64,000 nucleotides of DNA from Mycolicibacterium diernhoferi. Its GTDB lineage: Bacteria > Actinomycetota > Actinomycetes > Mycobacteriales > Mycobacteriaceae. The notes beneath the pieces are model-generated. The model was given only the letters and a program-made list of their open reading frames with translations, was not told the origin of the DNA and did no database searches. The position numbers and the translations under genes are program-made. Shown here in pieces: positions 1-10,830 of this stretch (within the stretch, counting starts at the first letter, position 1; each line of letters starts with the position of its first letter). The stretch covers positions 2,790,001-2,854,000 of the forward strand of contig NZ_CP080332.1 of assembly GCF_019456655.1 (NCBI RefSeq). Direction: 5' to 3'.

Positions 1-54
1 GCTGCCAGTGAGCAAGATTAAGCTTTGCCTATCTAACTATTTGGAGGATGTCAC

Positions 55-1263
<1,209 letters not shown>

Positions 1264-1281
1264 CCTCTTTTTCTCGCGAAG

Positions 1282-1329
1282 AGACGCGAATGGCCGCTAT
1301 TCCACCCGGAATAGCGGCCATTCGCGTCT
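1282..1329. terminator. Perfect 22-bp hairpin downstream of metK
   Basis: The arms at 1282-1303 and 1308-1329 are exactly complementary over 22 bases, with a 4-base loop (ACCC). It lies 19 bp after the metK stop and before the convergent monooxygenase remnant. There is no T-tract after either arm. It is placed like a bidirectional terminator between convergent genes; termination itself is inferred. Confidence 0.6.
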
Positions 1330-1412
1330 GCTGGCAAGGGCTTTCGTGCACCGGCATTCGAACCGCGCTCGACGGTGTCTCCATCTCGGTGGCGCAGGGT
1401 GAGATCCTCGTT

Positions 1413-2815
1413 CTAACCCGCCGTCCCGCTGAACGCGTAGTCATCGAGCGGGAAGGTGCGGCTGCGCCAGTACGTCTCCGGCGTGCTGGCCGGGCGCAGC
1501 GGCACATCGCCGTTCTTGTCGAAGTAATAGCTGTTGGCCGTCGCGCAATTGTCCTGCCAGAAAATCTGGCGGTGTCGTTTGCGCATCATCTCGGCGAAGT
1601 AGCGGGCGTTGGCCTCGGGCCGCACCTCGACCCGCGCCGCGCCGGTGCGCGCGGCCTGCTGCAGGCAGCGCACGATGTGATGGGTCTGCGTCTCGATCAA
1701 CGCGAAGTACGACGAGCCGACGTACCCGTACGGGCCGCAGACATTGAAGAAATTCGGGAAGCCGGGCACGCTGACACCCTCGTACGCCTGCATCCTGTTG
1801 CGGGTCCAGAAGTCGGCCAGTGCCTGACCGCCCGGGCCGATCAGTCCGAAGGTGCCGGAGTCGACATCCATCACCTTGAAACCCGTTGCGAGCACCAGCA
1901 CGTCGACATCGTGGGCGACGCCTTCGCCCGATGTCCCGGTGGTGCACACCCCGGTCGGGGTGATCCGATCGATCGGTTCGGTGACGAGGTCGACGTTGTC
2001 TCGGTTGAAGGTGCTCAGATAGCTGTTGTGGAAGGCCGGGCGTTTACAGCCCACCGCGTAGCGCGGGGTCAGCTTCTCCCGCAGCACCGGGTCGCGGACC
2101 TCGCGGCGCAGGTAGGACAGCCCCATCCGCTCGGCGCCGCCGGACAGCGGCAACACGCTGTGGTACTGCGCGGCCAACGGGAAGGTGACCTCGACGTAGG
2201 CCTGGCTCAGCAGGCGGCCGGCGGCGCTGCCGAACGGCAGGCGCATCGCCCAGCGTGCCGGCGCCGGCAGTGGCACATCGAACTTCGGGAAACACCAGAT
2301 CGGGGTGCGCTGGAACACGGTGAGCTGTCCGACCTGCGGCGCGATCTCGGGAATGAGTTGCACCGCCGACGCGCCGGTGCCGATCACCGCGACACGTCTT
2401 CCGGACAGGTCGGTGCGGTGATCCCAGCGGGCGGTGTGGAGCGTGGTGCCGGCGAAGGTGTCGACCCCGTCGATGTCGGGCAGTTTCGGCACATTGAGCA
2501 CACCGGCGGCGTTGATCAGGTGCCGCGCGGTGTGCTCACCGGCCGAGGTGCTGATGCGCCAGAGATCGGCCGCGTCGTCGAACACCGCACCGGTGACCTC
2601 GGTGCCGAACCGGATCCTGGCGGCGATCCCGTACTTGGCGACGCAGTGATCGGCGTAGGCCTTGAGCTCCCGGCCCGGGGCGTAGGTGCGCGACCAGTGC
2701 GGGCGCCCGCCTCGATGATCAGGTAGTCACCGAGCCTGGCCTTGTCCAGGGCGATCGCGGCTCCGATCCCGGAGAACCCGGCCCCGACGATGACGGTGTG
2801 GACGTCCGGTGTCAT
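1413..2815 (-). pseudogene. Flavin-containing (Baeyer-Villiger-type) monooxygenase, broken by an internal deletion with frameshift
   Basis: Reading starts at ATG 2815 with a good FAD-binding Rossmann motif (VIVGAGFSGIGAA) and continues to DYLIIEAG near base 2705. The frame then fails. The rest of the protein, from HWSRTYAPGRELKAYADHC onward (about 2698 down to 1413), is in another frame. It includes the second, NADPH-type Rossmann motif (VIGTGASAVQ) and a normal C-terminus. Family members have about 30 residues between these two parts, including the conserved GGTW...N.YPG segment; all of these are missing. The change is therefore a deletion of roughly 90-100 bp that also shifts frame, not a single-base slip. 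It occupies the position of Rv1393c. Loss of function is inferred. Confidence 0.8.
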
Positions 2816-2825
2816 GGCCCGACTC

Positions 2826-3788
2826 TCAGGGATGCAGCGCGGCCCGCAGGGCGGCGATCCCGCGTTCGGTGGCCTCGGCCGCGGCGGGCGACGCCAACGC
2901 CAGGCTGACGTATCCGTGCACCATCGTCGGCTCCAGGCTGTGTTGCACCGAAACCCCTGCCGCGCTGAGCAATTCGGCGTACCTGCCGCCGTCGTCGCGC
3001 AACAGATCGTGCTCGGCGGTGCCGATGAAGGCCGGTGGCAGCCCGCTCAGCGACTCGGCGTTGGCGGGTGCCACATCGGTGGGCAGCGCCGCCGGGTCGC
3101 TCAGATCCATGCCGGGCAGGTACCAGGTCAGGAAGGCGGTGCTGACGTCCTGGTTGAGGATGTAGGCGTCGGCGTTCTCGATGAAGGACGGCGCTTTCGT
3201 GTCACCGACCGCGACCGGATACCACAGCAGCTGGAACACCAGCGGTGGGCCGCCCGCGTCGCGCGCCCGCAGGGCCATCACCGCGGACAGGTTGCCGCCC
3301 GCCGAATCCCCGGCCACCGCGATGCGGGTCGGGTCTCCGCCCAATTCGCCGGCGTGCTCACTCACCCAGCGCAGTGCCGCCCAGGCGTCCTCGACGCCCT
3401 GCGGGTAGGGATGTTCGGGGGCGAGCCGGTAGTCCACCGACACCACGATCGCCTCGGCGTCCACCGAGTGCGCGCGGGCCACGTGGTCATGGGTGTCCAG
3501 GTCGCCGATCGCCCATCCGCCACCGTGGTAGTAGACGATCACGGGCAGGTTGTCGTGCTGCTGCACCGGTGGCCAGTAGATCCGCACCGGGATGTCGTCC
3601 AGATCGCCGTAACCCACGGTGCGCTCCTCGATGCGCAGCTGCGGCAACATCTCCGGCGGCGGTTTCACCGCGCGCAGTTTCTCGCGGGCCACGTCGGCAC
3701 CGTCGGCGATGGTGAACTCCAGGGGCACCGCGTCCAGTAGGGCTTTGAGATTCGGGTCGACGTCGGCGCGGCCGTTCGAGGCGGTCAT
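2826..3788 (-). CDS. lipH: HSL-family (family IV) carboxylesterase/lipase LipH
   Basis: Alpha/beta hydrolase of the hormone-sensitive-lipase family, expected to hydrolyse short-chain esters. The oxyanion motif HGGGW is at residues 88-92, the nucleophile Ser162 in GDSAGG, the acid Asp261 in EHDLLRDD, and His291 in MVHGY. The 320 residues match my recollection of M. tuberculosis LipH (Rv1399c), including IEERTVGY and LPPAFIGTAEHD. ATG 3788 is chosen over an in-frame upstream start because it follows GAGGGGA at ideal spacing. No signal peptide is visible. It follows lipI on the same strand across a 69-bp gap that carries a repeat-derived mini-ORF ending on this start codon. Confidence 0.92.
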   Translation of the reverse strand: MTASNGRADVDPNLKALLDAVPLEFTIADGADVAREKLRAVKPPPEMLPQLRIEERTVGYGDLDDIPVRIYWPPVQQHDNLPVIVYYHGGGWAIGDLDTHDHVARAHSVDAEAIVVSVDYRLAPEHPYPQGVEDAWAALRWVSEHAGELGGDPTRIAVAGDSAGGNLSAVMALRARDAGGPPLVFQLLWYPVAVGDTKAPSFIENADAYILNQDVSTAFLTWYLPGMDLSDPAALPTDVAPANAESLSGLPPAFIGTAEHDLLRDDGGRYAELLSAAGVSVQHSLEPTMVHGYVSLALASPAAAEATERGIAALRAALHP

Positions 3789-3853
3789 GCGGTCCCCTCG
3801 CAGGCCCGGGCGCCGCATTCTGGGACGTTGATTCGCTCGCTGCGCTCGCTCAT
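3785..3853 (-). repeat. GAGCGxAGCGAG repeat carrying a 22-codon mini-ORF that stops on the lipH start
   Basis: On the minus strand the lipI-lipH gap reads ATG then GAGCGAGCGCAGCGAGCG. This opens a 22-codon frame beginning MSERSERINV. Its TGA (3787-3785) overlaps the lipH ATG (3788-3786). The core is a short, nearly symmetrical GC-rich repeat of the same flavour as those near cuvA, opcA and ribH. Whether the mini-ORF is translated is unknown; the overlap would permit translational coupling. Confidence 0.5.
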
Positions 3854-3857
3854 GCGC

Positions 3858-4823
3858 TCAGGCTAACGCGCCCCGCAGCGCGCCAAGGGCGAGATCGACC
3901 GCCTCCGTCGCCGCCGGCACCACCCCGTGGTAGCCCAGATAGCCGTGCACCAGCGTCTGCGCGTTGTGCACCTGCGCCGGCACCCCGGCGGCGGCCAGCA
4001 GTTCGGCGTAGCGGATGCCGTCGTCGCGCAGCGGGTCGTATCCGGCCACCGCGATATAGGCCGGCGCCAGACCGGAAAGTGACTCGGCGCGGGCGGGCAC
4101 CAGCGTGGCCGGCGGATCGCTCAGGTCGACCCCGGCGGCGTACAGCCTGGAGAAGGCCCCCACCGCGCCGCGGCCGAGGATCGGCGCGTCGGCGTTCTCG
4201 GTGAACGACGGCAGGCTGCTGTCCCAGGTGGTGGCCGGGTACCAGAGCAGCTGCAACCGCAGGTCCAGTCCGGCGTCGCGGGCCAACAGCGCCACCGCGG
4301 CGGCCAGGTTGCCGCCGGCGGAATCCCCGGCGACCGCGATCCGGCTCGGGTCGGCGCCCAGTTCGTCGGCGTGCGCGGCCACCCACCGGGTCACCGCCCA
4401 GACGTCGTCGACGGCGGCGGGATAGGGATGCTCGGGCGCGAGCCGGTAGTCCACCGAGACCACCACCGCACCGGTTCCGACGGCGTGCTCGCGCGCGGTC
4501 CCGTCATAGGTGTCCACGTCGCCGACCACCCAGCCGCCGCCGTGGAAGAACAGCACCACCGGCGGGCGGGAGCGAAGCGACCCGGGAGTTGATCCCGGCG
4601 GGTGATCCTCGGCGACGTCCGGCCAGTAGATGCGCACCGGCACACCCTCGACGGCACGGTCCTCGGTGCGCAGGTCCGGATGCACCTCTCGCCGGGGCAG
4701 CGCCGCGAAGCGGGCCCGCGCTTCGTCGGGACCACCGTCCATGGTCAATTGGAACGGCACCGCTTCCAGTACCTTTTCCAGAATGGCGTCCAAGGCGGGT
4801 CTGTCGGTACCGGATTCAGGCAT
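3858..4823 (-). CDS. lipI: HSL-family (family IV) carboxylesterase/lipase LipI
   Basis: Second alpha/beta hydrolase of the hormone-sensitive-lipase family and a paralogue of the adjacent lipH. HGGGW is at 94-98, the nucleophile Ser168 in GDSAGG, Asp263 in GYDPLRDDG and His293 in LVHGY. The stretches ENADAPIL and [11 protein letters not shown] fit my recollection of Rv1400c. Residues 75-88 form an insertion relative to lipH, encoded by a GC-rich repeat (see 4564-4588). Its ATG overlaps the start codon of the divergent membrane gene within one CATG, so both promoters must lie inside the opposite coding sequence or further away. Confidence 0.9.
   Translation of the reverse strand: MPESGTDRPALDAILEKVLEAVPFQLTMDGGPDEARARFAALPRREVHPDLRTEDRAVEGVPVRIYWPDVAEDHPPGSTPGSLRSRPPVVLFFHGGGWVVGDVDTYDGTAREHAVGTGAVVVSVDYRLAPEHPYPAAVDDVWAVTRWVAAHADELGADPSRIAVAGDSAGGNLAAAVALLARDAGLDLRLQLLWYPATTWDSSLPSFTENADAPILGRGAVGAFSRLYAAGVDLSDPPATLVPARAESLSGLAPAYIAVAGYDPLRDDGIRYAELLAAAGVPAQVHNAQTLVHGYLGYHGVVPAATEAVDLALGALRGALA
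4564..4588. repeat. Short GC-rich dispersed repeat inside lipI
   Basis: GGGCGGGAGCGAAGCGACC, read on the plus strand, begins here. It matches the 5' part of the repeat at 42169-42267 at about 21 of 25 positions by hand alignment. It encodes part of the lipI loop (GSLRSRPP on the minus strand) that is absent from lipH, so it appears to be an in-frame insertion. Confidence 0.5.
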
Positions 4824-5520
4824 GGCATCACCGTACGCAGCGCGCTGGGTCCGGTCGTTCTGGGTCCTGGCGGTGCTGTGCGGGCTGGCTTACGGGATCT
4901 TCCTGATCACCGTCGCGCTGCGGGTCCCGTCCGGCGCGGAACTGACCGGGCAGTTCGCGCTGCAGCCCGCCGTGAAGGCCTCCGCCGCGGTGCTGCTGGC
5001 GCTGGCCGCCCTGCGCCATCCCCACGCCCGGGAGCGGCGCTGGCTGGTCGCCGCGCTGATCGGCTCGGCCGCCGGTGACTACCTGCTCGCCATGCCGTGG
5101 TGGGAGCCGTCCTTCGTGCTCGGGCTGGCCTCGTTCCTGATCGCGCACCTGTGCTTCCTGGCCGCCCTCATCCCGCTGGTACGACGGCAGCCGTCCCGGC
5201 TGGCGGCCGCGGCCGTCGTGGTGCTGGCCTGCGTGGTGCTGCTGGTGTCGTTCTGGCCGGCGCTGTTGGAGCAGGGCATGGCGCTGCCGGTGACCGTCTA
5301 CATGGGCGTCCTCGTCGCGATGGTGTGTGCCGCGCTGCTGGCCGACCTGCCCACGCCGTGGACGGCACTGGGTGCGGTGTGCTTCGCGGTCTCGGATTCG
5401 ATGATCGGGATCAGCAAGTTCATGCTGGGATCAGAGGTCCTGGCCGTGCCGATCTGGTGGACCTACGCGGCGTCGCTGATGCTGATCACCGCCGGGTTCT
5501 TCTTCGGAAGGGACCGGTGA
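4822..5520 (+). CDS. YhhN/TMEM86-family integral membrane protein
   Basis: 232 residues with about seven to eight hydrophobic segments and the YhhN-type pattern, including [21 protein letters not shown] and AVSDSMIG. Relatives in eukaryotes (TMEM86) are lysoplasmalogenases; bacterial members are mostly uncharacterised, so a lipid-hydrolase role is only a family-level possibility. It sits where Rv1401 lies. ATG 4822 overlaps the lipI start and has no strong ribosome-binding site. Its TGA overlaps the priA GTG (GTGA), so the two are probably cotranscribed. Confidence 0.8.
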   Translation: MASPYAARWVRSFWVLAVLCGLAYGIFLITVALRVPSGAELTGQFALQPAVKASAAVLLALAALRHPHARERRWLVAALIGSAAGDYLLAMPWWEPSFVLGLASFLIAHLCFLAALIPLVRRQPSRLAAAAVVVLACVVLLVSFWPALLEQGMALPVTVYMGVLVAMVCAALLADLPTPWTALGAVCFAVSDSMIGISKFMLGSEVLAVPIWWTYAASLMLITAGFFFGRDR

Positions 5521-7517
5521 CCCAGACCCGCCGCGCCGCCGAGCACGAGCCGATCGCGCGCGTTCTGCCGATGCTGTCGGTGCCGCATCTGGACCGCGAG
5601 TTCGACTACCTGGTAGCCGCCGACCAGTCCGATGATGCCCAACCCGGGGTCCGGGTGCGGGTGCGCTTCCACGGCAGGCTGGTGGACGCCTTCATCCTGG
5701 AAAGGCGTTCGGACACCGACCATCCGGGCAAGCTGGGCTGGCTGGACCGGGTGGTCTCCGCCGAACCGGTGCTGACCACCGAGATCCGCCGGCTCACCGA
5801 TGCGGTGGCCGCCCGCTACGTCGGCACCCGGCCGGATGTGCTGCGGCTGGCCGTCCCGCCGCGGCATGCCGCCGTCGAGAAGCAGGCCCCACCGGAACTG
5901 CCGCCGTCGGCCCCCACCCCGGTCGACGAATCCGGCTGGGCGCGGTACGTGCGCGGTGATCGGTTCCTCCAGGCGATCCGGGAAGGCCGGGCCGCGCGGG
6001 CGGTGTGGCAGGCGCTGCCGGGGGAGCGGTGGCCGCTACGGCTGGCCGAGGCCGCCGCGGCGACGGTGCACGCCGGGCGTGGTGCGCTGATCGTGGTGCC
6101 CGATCAGCGGGACGTCGACGCCGTGCACGCGGCGGCGGTGACCTGTGTGGACGACTCGAGGGTGGTCGCGCTGTCGGCGGGGCTGGGTCCCTCGCAGCGG
6201 TACCGGCGCTGGCTTTCGGTGCTGCGCGGGCAGGCCCGGCTGGTCATCGGCACCCGCAGCGCGGTGTTCGCGCCGGTCGCCGATCTGGGCCTGGTGATCG
6301 TCTGGGACGACGGGGACGACTCGCTGTCCGAGCCGCGGGCGCCGTACCCGCACGCACGTGAGGTCGCCATGCTGCGGGCGCACCAATTGCGTTGCGCCGC
6401 AATGATCGGTGGCTTCGCCCGGACCGCCGAAGCGCACGCGCTGGTGCGCAGCCGGTGGGCCCACGACCTGGTCGCGGCCCGCGCGGAGGTACGCGCCCAC
6501 GCGCCGCGGGTGGTGGCCCTGGACGACAACGCCTTCGATCAGGAGCGGGACCCGGCCGCGCACACCGCGCGGCTTCCGTCGATGGCACTGCGCACCGCGC
6601 GTACGGCCCTGGCCGCCGGGCATCCGGTGCTGGTGCAGGTGCCGCGCCGCGGCTACGTGCCGGCGCTGGCCTGCGCCCGGTGCCGCACGGTGGCCCGCTG
6701 CCGGCACTGCACCGGCCCGATGTCGCTGCCGGACCGCGACACCCACGGCGCGGTGTGCCGGTGGTGTGCCCGCGCCGAGCTGACGTTGCGGTGCGTGAGT
6801 TGCGGCTCGGATGCGGTGCGCGCGGTGGTCGTCGGCGCCCGGCGCACCGCCGAGGAACTCGGCCGGGCACTGCCCGGGGCCAGCATCATCACCTCCGGTG
6901 GGGAGTCGGTGGTGTCCACGGTGAGTGCCAAACCGGCTGTCGTGGTCGCCACCCCGGGCGCGGAACCGGTCGCCGAGGGCGGGTACGGCGCCGCGCTGCT
7001 GCTGGACAGCTGGGCCCTGCTGGGCCGGCAGGACCTGCGCGCGGCCGAGGACACGCTGCGGCGCTGGATGGCGGCGTCGGCCCTGGTGCGCAGCCGCGCC
7101 GACGGCGGCACGGTGGCGGTGATCGCCGAGTCCGCGATCCCCACGGTGCAGTCGTTGATCCGGTGGGATCCGCTGGGCCACGCCGAATTCGAGCTGAACG
7201 CCCGCGACGAGGTGGCGCTGCCCCCCGCGGTGCACCTCGCGGTGCTCGACGGGGTGCCCGAGGCTGTGGCGGCCCTGCTGGATGCGGCCGAACTGCCCGC
7301 CGGGGCCGAACCGCTGGGGCCGGTCGACCTGCCGCCCGGGGCGCGCCGGCCACCCGGCATCGCGGTGGACAGCCCGGTCAGCCGGATGTTGGTGCGGGTG
7401 CCGCGGGCGGGCGGTCTGGAACTCGCTGCGGCGCTGCGCCGTGCGGTGAACTCGCTGAGCTCGCGCCACGAACAGCAGCCGGTTCGGGTCCAAATGGACC
7501 CGCTGCACATAGGGTAA
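5517..7517 (+). CDS. priA: Primosomal protein N' (PriA), actinobacterial form without an intact helicase
   Basis: Replication-restart protein that recognises stalled or repaired forks. It has 666 residues. The N-terminal DNA-binding region is followed by a degenerate helicase region: no Walker A GxGKT is visible where it should be ([13 protein letters not shown]), and the DEEH box reads DDGD. The zinc-binding cysteine cluster is kept ([13 protein letters not shown], then CRWC and CVSC, about residues 383-430). Loss of the ATPase motifs is, as far as I recall, typical of mycobacterial PriA, so the protein probably works as a structural loader. GTG 5517 overlaps the upstream stop. Confidence 0.9.
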   Translation: MTQTRRAAEHEPIARVLPMLSVPHLDREFDYLVAADQSDDAQPGVRVRVRFHGRLVDAFILERRSDTDHPGKLGWLDRVVSAEPVLTTEIRRLTDAVAARYVGTRPDVLRLAVPPRHAAVEKQAPPELPPSAPTPVDESGWARYVRGDRFLQAIREGRAARAVWQALPGERWPLRLAEAAAATVHAGRGALIVVPDQRDVDAVHAAAVTCVDDSRVVALSAGLGPSQRYRRWLSVLRGQARLVIGTRSAVFAPVADLGLVIVWDDGDDSLSEPRAPYPHAREVAMLRAHQLRCAAMIGGFARTAEAHALVRSRWAHDLVAARAEVRAHAPRVVALDDNAFDQERDPAAHTARLPSMALRTARTALAAGHPVLVQVPRRGYVPALACARCRTVARCRHCTGPMSLPDRDTHGAVCRWCARAELTLRCVSCGSDAVRAVVVGARRTAEELGRALPGASIITSGGESVVSTVSAKPAVVVATPGAEPVAEGGYGAALLLDSWALLGRQDLRAAEDTLRRWMAASALVRSRADGGTVAVIAESAIPTVQSLIRWDPLGHAEFELNARDEVALPPAVHLAVLDGVPEAVAALLDAAELPAGAEPLGPVDLPPGARRPPGIAVDSPVSRMLVRVPRAGGLELAAALRRAVNSLSSRHEQQPVRVQMDPLHIG

Positions 7518-7543
7518 GCAGCGACAACCGACAGGAGGTGGGT

Positions 7544-9358
7544 ATGGGGCGGCTGCTGCGGTTGCTGATCCCGTTGGTGCTCATCGCGTTTGGTGTGCTG
7601 TGGCCGGTGCTGTTCAGCGCGGTCGCCGGAACCGGTGGCGGCACCGACGGTCCGGTCGACGATCCGGTGGTGATCAGTGACTACACCGCGCATTACACGG
7701 TGAGTGCCGACGGGAACCTCGACGCCGTCGAGACCATCACCGGCGAGTTCCCCGCCGACCGGCACGGCATCTTCCGGCACTGGGATGTGACCAACCAGAA
7801 CGACCCCGAGATCCGGCAGGTGCCGCAGATCCGGTCCATCCTGCTCGACGGTGAACAGGTGCCCTACCAACTGCTCTGGGAGGGCAGGGAACGCTTCCGG
7901 GTGGCCAAGATCGGCAGCCCCGACTACACGCTCAACCCCGGCACCCACGTCTATGAGATCCGCTACACCGTCCCGGGGGTACTCGATCCCGGGACCACCG
8001 GCGCCGACCGGCAGTTCGGCAGCTCGACCGGAAACCCCCGGGCCCGCACGGTGTTCTTCTGGAACGTCGTCGCACCGGCGTGGAACAACCGGATCGAGAA
8101 CGTCGATGTCACGGTGACCCTGCCGGAACCCGTGCTCGGCGCCCAATGCTCGGTCGGCCTCGGTCGTGGGGCGGCGTGCCGGGACCTCGCCGTCGAGGGC
8201 ACCACGGTGCGTCTGGAGGCCGGGAACCTGGCGCCGCACACCCCGGTCACCCTGCGCGCCGGGGTGGACATGGCCACGCCGCCGCGCACGGAACTGCCGT
8301 GGAGCCACCACTGGGACCGTGTGCTCGGCCAGTCGACGACACAGGTCGCGGCGTTGCTCGGGCTGGCGGTCGTGGCCGGGATGGTCGCGATCCTGTGGCA
8401 GCGCAGGACCTTCGAACCGCCACCCGGTTTCCCGCTCCAGTACGAGCCGCCGCCCGGGCTGGGCCCCGTGCAGACCGAGTACATCCGCACCGAGTCGGTA
8501 CCCGCGCACGGACTGACCGCGACGCTGTTCCATCTCGCCGAACGCAAGCTCGTCGAACTCCGGCAGGTCGACGAGGACGACTGGAACGTGACCGGTACGG
8601 CGCGCAAGGATGCCTGGGCCGATATCGATCCGGTCGCCGTCGCGGTCGGATCGGCACTGGAGGTGATCGGGCCCGGCGCCGAGTTCAAGGCCCGGAAGTC
8701 GGCCCGCTCCGGCGAGAAGCTGAACCAGGCCAAGTCCGACATGGACACCGCGGTGCGGCACTGGGCGATCGACAACGGGCTGATCGTCAAACGCCGTCGC
8801 GAGCTGTGGCTGCGCGCAGCCAATGCGGTCGCGGCGATCCTGATGGTGTGTGGCTTCTTCCGCTGGGGATTCCCGATCACGTTGTGGGCGTTGCCGTTCG
8901 CGGCGTTCTTCCTGTTCTCCGCGGCCTCCTGGCGTGACGGTGTCGGCACCCGCCGCACGCCGGCCGGACGCGAATTGTGGTCGCGGGCCGGGGGATTTCA
9001 CCGGCTGCTGTCCACCGATTCGGCGGAGAGCCGGTTCGACTTCGGGGCCCGCAAGGATCTCTACGCCGCCTACGTGCCGTTCGCGGTGGCCGCGGGCAGC
9101 GCGGCGTTGTGGGCGCAGAAGTACCGGGACGCGACCGGCGCCGCCGCACCGCAACCGGAGTGGTACAACTCCTCGGACAGCACGTCCCCGGGCCGGCACG
9201 CAGGCTCGGGCGGCGCGGGGTTCGACGGTTTCGAGTCGGCACTGTCCTCATCGATCGGCGCCTACACCGCGTCGCAGGCGTCGTCCTCCAGCAGTGGCGG
9301 CGGTAGCAGCGGCGGCGGCGGCGGTGGGGGCGGCGGAGGCGGAGGTGGATCATGGTGA
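7544..9358 (+). CDS. DUF2207 membrane protein with glycine-rich tail
   Basis: 604 residues. A hydrophobic segment near 7-27 is followed by an extracytoplasmic DUF2207 domain (ISDYTAHYTVSADGNLDAVETI). A membrane segment follows near 265-285, then a cytoplasmic part, a hydrophobic pair around 425-460, and a C-terminus of serines and more than ten glycines ending SW. ATG 7544 follows an excellent AGGAGG at 7533-7538. The stop overlaps the lemA start by 7 bp. DUF2207 and LemA genes are often neighbours in bacteria; their function is not established. The poly-glycine tail is a common end for this family and does not make it a PE_PGRS protein. Confidence 0.85.
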   Translation: MGRLLRLLIPLVLIAFGVLWPVLFSAVAGTGGGTDGPVDDPVVISDYTAHYTVSADGNLDAVETITGEFPADRHGIFRHWDVTNQNDPEIRQVPQIRSILLDGEQVPYQLLWEGRERFRVAKIGSPDYTLNPGTHVYEIRYTVPGVLDPGTTGADRQFGSSTGNPRARTVFFWNVVAPAWNNRIENVDVTVTLPEPVLGAQCSVGLGRGAACRDLAVEGTTVRLEAGNLAPHTPVTLRAGVDMATPPRTELPWSHHWDRVLGQSTTQVAALLGLAVVAGMVAILWQRRTFEPPPGFPLQYEPPPGLGPVQTEYIRTESVPAHGLTATLFHLAERKLVELRQVDEDDWNVTGTARKDAWADIDPVAVAVGSALEVIGPGAEFKARKSARSGEKLNQAKSDMDTAVRHWAIDNGLIVKRRRELWLRAANAVAAILMVCGFFRWGFPITLWALPFAAFFLFSAASWRDGVGTRRTPAGRELWSRAGGFHRLLSTDSAESRFDFGARKDLYAAYVPFAVAAGSAALWAQKYRDATGAAAPQPEWYNSSDSTSPGRHAGSGGAGFDGFESALSSSIGAYTASQASSSSSGGGSSGGGGGGGGGGGGGSW

Positions 9359-9894
9359 GTTTTCTGCTGATTCTGGTGTTGGCGATCGCCGTGCTGGTGC
9401 TGATCGGCCTGGTGGTGGGCTACAACAAACTCAAGGCCGCCGACGTCCGGGTGTCCGAGGCGCTGTCCGGGATCGACGTCGAACTCACCCGCCGCGCCGC
9501 GCTGATCCCGAGCCTGGTGCACACGGTCGGATCGTTCGCCGCGCACGAGAAGGCCATCCTGGACCACGTCACCCGGGCCCGGGCAGCGCTCGACGCCGCC
9601 ACCGGGGGCGAGTCGGTGGCCCGTCGCAGCGCCGCCGAGGGCGAACTCGACGGTGCGCTCGGTCAGGTCCTGGCGCTGGGGCAGAGCTACCCGCAGCTGA
9701 GTTCGTCGAACAACTTCCTGAACCTGCAGCAGAACCTCACCGACACCGAGAACAAGCTGGCGTTCGCGCGGCAGTACTACAACGATGCGGTGGCGACGGT
9801 GAATCGGCTGGTCACCACCATGCCGTGGATGTTCGTCGCCTCGATCGCCGACGTGGGAGAACGCGAGTTCTATCAGACGCCCCGTCTTCCCTAG
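9352..9894 (+). CDS. lemA: LemA family protein
   Basis: 180 residues. One N-terminal membrane helix (about 2-23) is followed by a helical domain with the LemA pattern: YNKLKAADVRVSEALSGIDVELTRRAALIPSLV near the start and YPQLSSSNNFLNLQQNL in the middle. ATG 9352 lies inside the end of the DUF2207 gene, so the two are translationally coupled. LemA proteins are thought to be membrane-tethered helical bundles with no proven enzymatic activity. Confidence 0.92.
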   Translation: MVSFLLILVLAIAVLVLIGLVVGYNKLKAADVRVSEALSGIDVELTRRAALIPSLVHTVGSFAAHEKAILDHVTRARAALDAATGGESVARRSAAEGELDGALGQVLALGQSYPQLSSSNNFLNLQQNLTDTENKLAFARQYYNDAVATVNRLVTTMPWMFVASIADVGEREFYQTPRLP

Positions 9895-9903
9895 ACTGAC
9901 TCG

Positions 9904-10830
9904 GTGCGTCTCGTCTTTGCCGGAACCCCAGAACCCGCGTTGCCTTCACTGCGCCGACTCGTCGAGTCGGACAACCACGACGTCGTCGCGGTGCTGACCC
10001 GCCCCGATGCGGCCGCCGGCCGGCGCGGCAAACCGGCGCCGTCGCCGGTGGCGCAGCTGGCCGCAGACCTGGGGATCCCGGTCCTGCGCCCCGCACGGCC
10101 GAACACCGCGGAGTTCGTCGCCGAACTGCGCGAGCTGGCCCCGGACGCCTGCGCGGTGGTCGCCTACGGTGCGCTGCTGCGCGAGGATCTGCTCGAGGTG
10201 CCCGCGCACGGCTGGGTGAACCTGCACTTCTCCCTGCTGCCGGCCTGGCGCGGCGCGGCCCCGGTGCAGGCCGCCATCGCCGCCGGTGACGAGGTGACCG
10301 GCGCGACCACCTTCCAGATCGAGCTCGAGCTGGATTCCGGACCCATCTACGGCGTGGTGACCGAAACGGTGCGCCCGACCGACACCGCCGGAGATCTGCT
10401 TGAGCGACTGTCGGTTTCGGGTGCCGGGCTGTTGGAGGCGACCATGGACGGTATTGCTGACGGATCGTTGAGCCCGGTCCGGCAACCCGTCGACGGGGTC
10501 ACGATCGCGCCGAAGATCACCGTCGAGGAGGCCAGGGTGCGCTGGGATCTGCCCGCTCACGCGGTCGACCGCAGGATCCGGGCGGTGACCCCCAATCCCG
10601 GGGCCTGGACCATGATCGGTGACACCCGGGTCAAACTGGGTCCGGTGCGCCCCGACGAGGCCAAGACGCTGCCCGCAGGCGAGTTCGAGGTCGGGCGCCG
10701 CGACGTCTGGGTCGGCACCGGTTCGAACGCGGTGGCCCTGAGCTGGGTGCAGCCGCCGGGCAAGAAACCGATGGACGCCGCGGACTGGGCCCGCGGGGCT
10801 CGCCTGGACGAATCGGTGCGTGCGCTGTGA
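9904..10830 (+). CDS. fmt: Methionyl-tRNA formyltransferase
   Basis: Formylates initiator Met-tRNA with 10-formyltetrahydrofolate. The 308 residues are family-typical. It begins [15 protein letters not shown] and carries the formyl-transfer motif [17 protein letters not shown] around residue 106, with the catalytic Asn/His. The start is GTG 9904. The stop overlaps the rsmB GTG (GTGA), which gives a tight fmt-rsmB pair as in Rv1406-Rv1407. Confidence 0.96.
   Translation: MRLVFAGTPEPALPSLRRLVESDNHDVVAVLTRPDAAAGRRGKPAPSPVAQLAADLGIPVLRPARPNTAEFVAELRELAPDACAVVAYGALLREDLLEVPAHGWVNLHFSLLPAWRGAAPVQAAIAAGDEVTGATTFQIELELDSGPIYGVVTETVRPTDTAGDLLERLSVSGAGLLEATMDGIADGSLSPVRQPVDGVTIAPKITVEEARVRWDLPAHAVDRRIRAVTPNPGAWTMIGDTRVKLGPVRPDEAKTLPAGEFEVGRRDVWVGTGSNAVALSWVQPPGKKPMDAADWARGARLDESVRAL

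Noticed and set aside
9290..9358. Poly-glycine tail as a sign of a PE_PGRS gene
   Set aside because: There is no PE domain; short glycine-rich ends are common in DUF2207 proteins.
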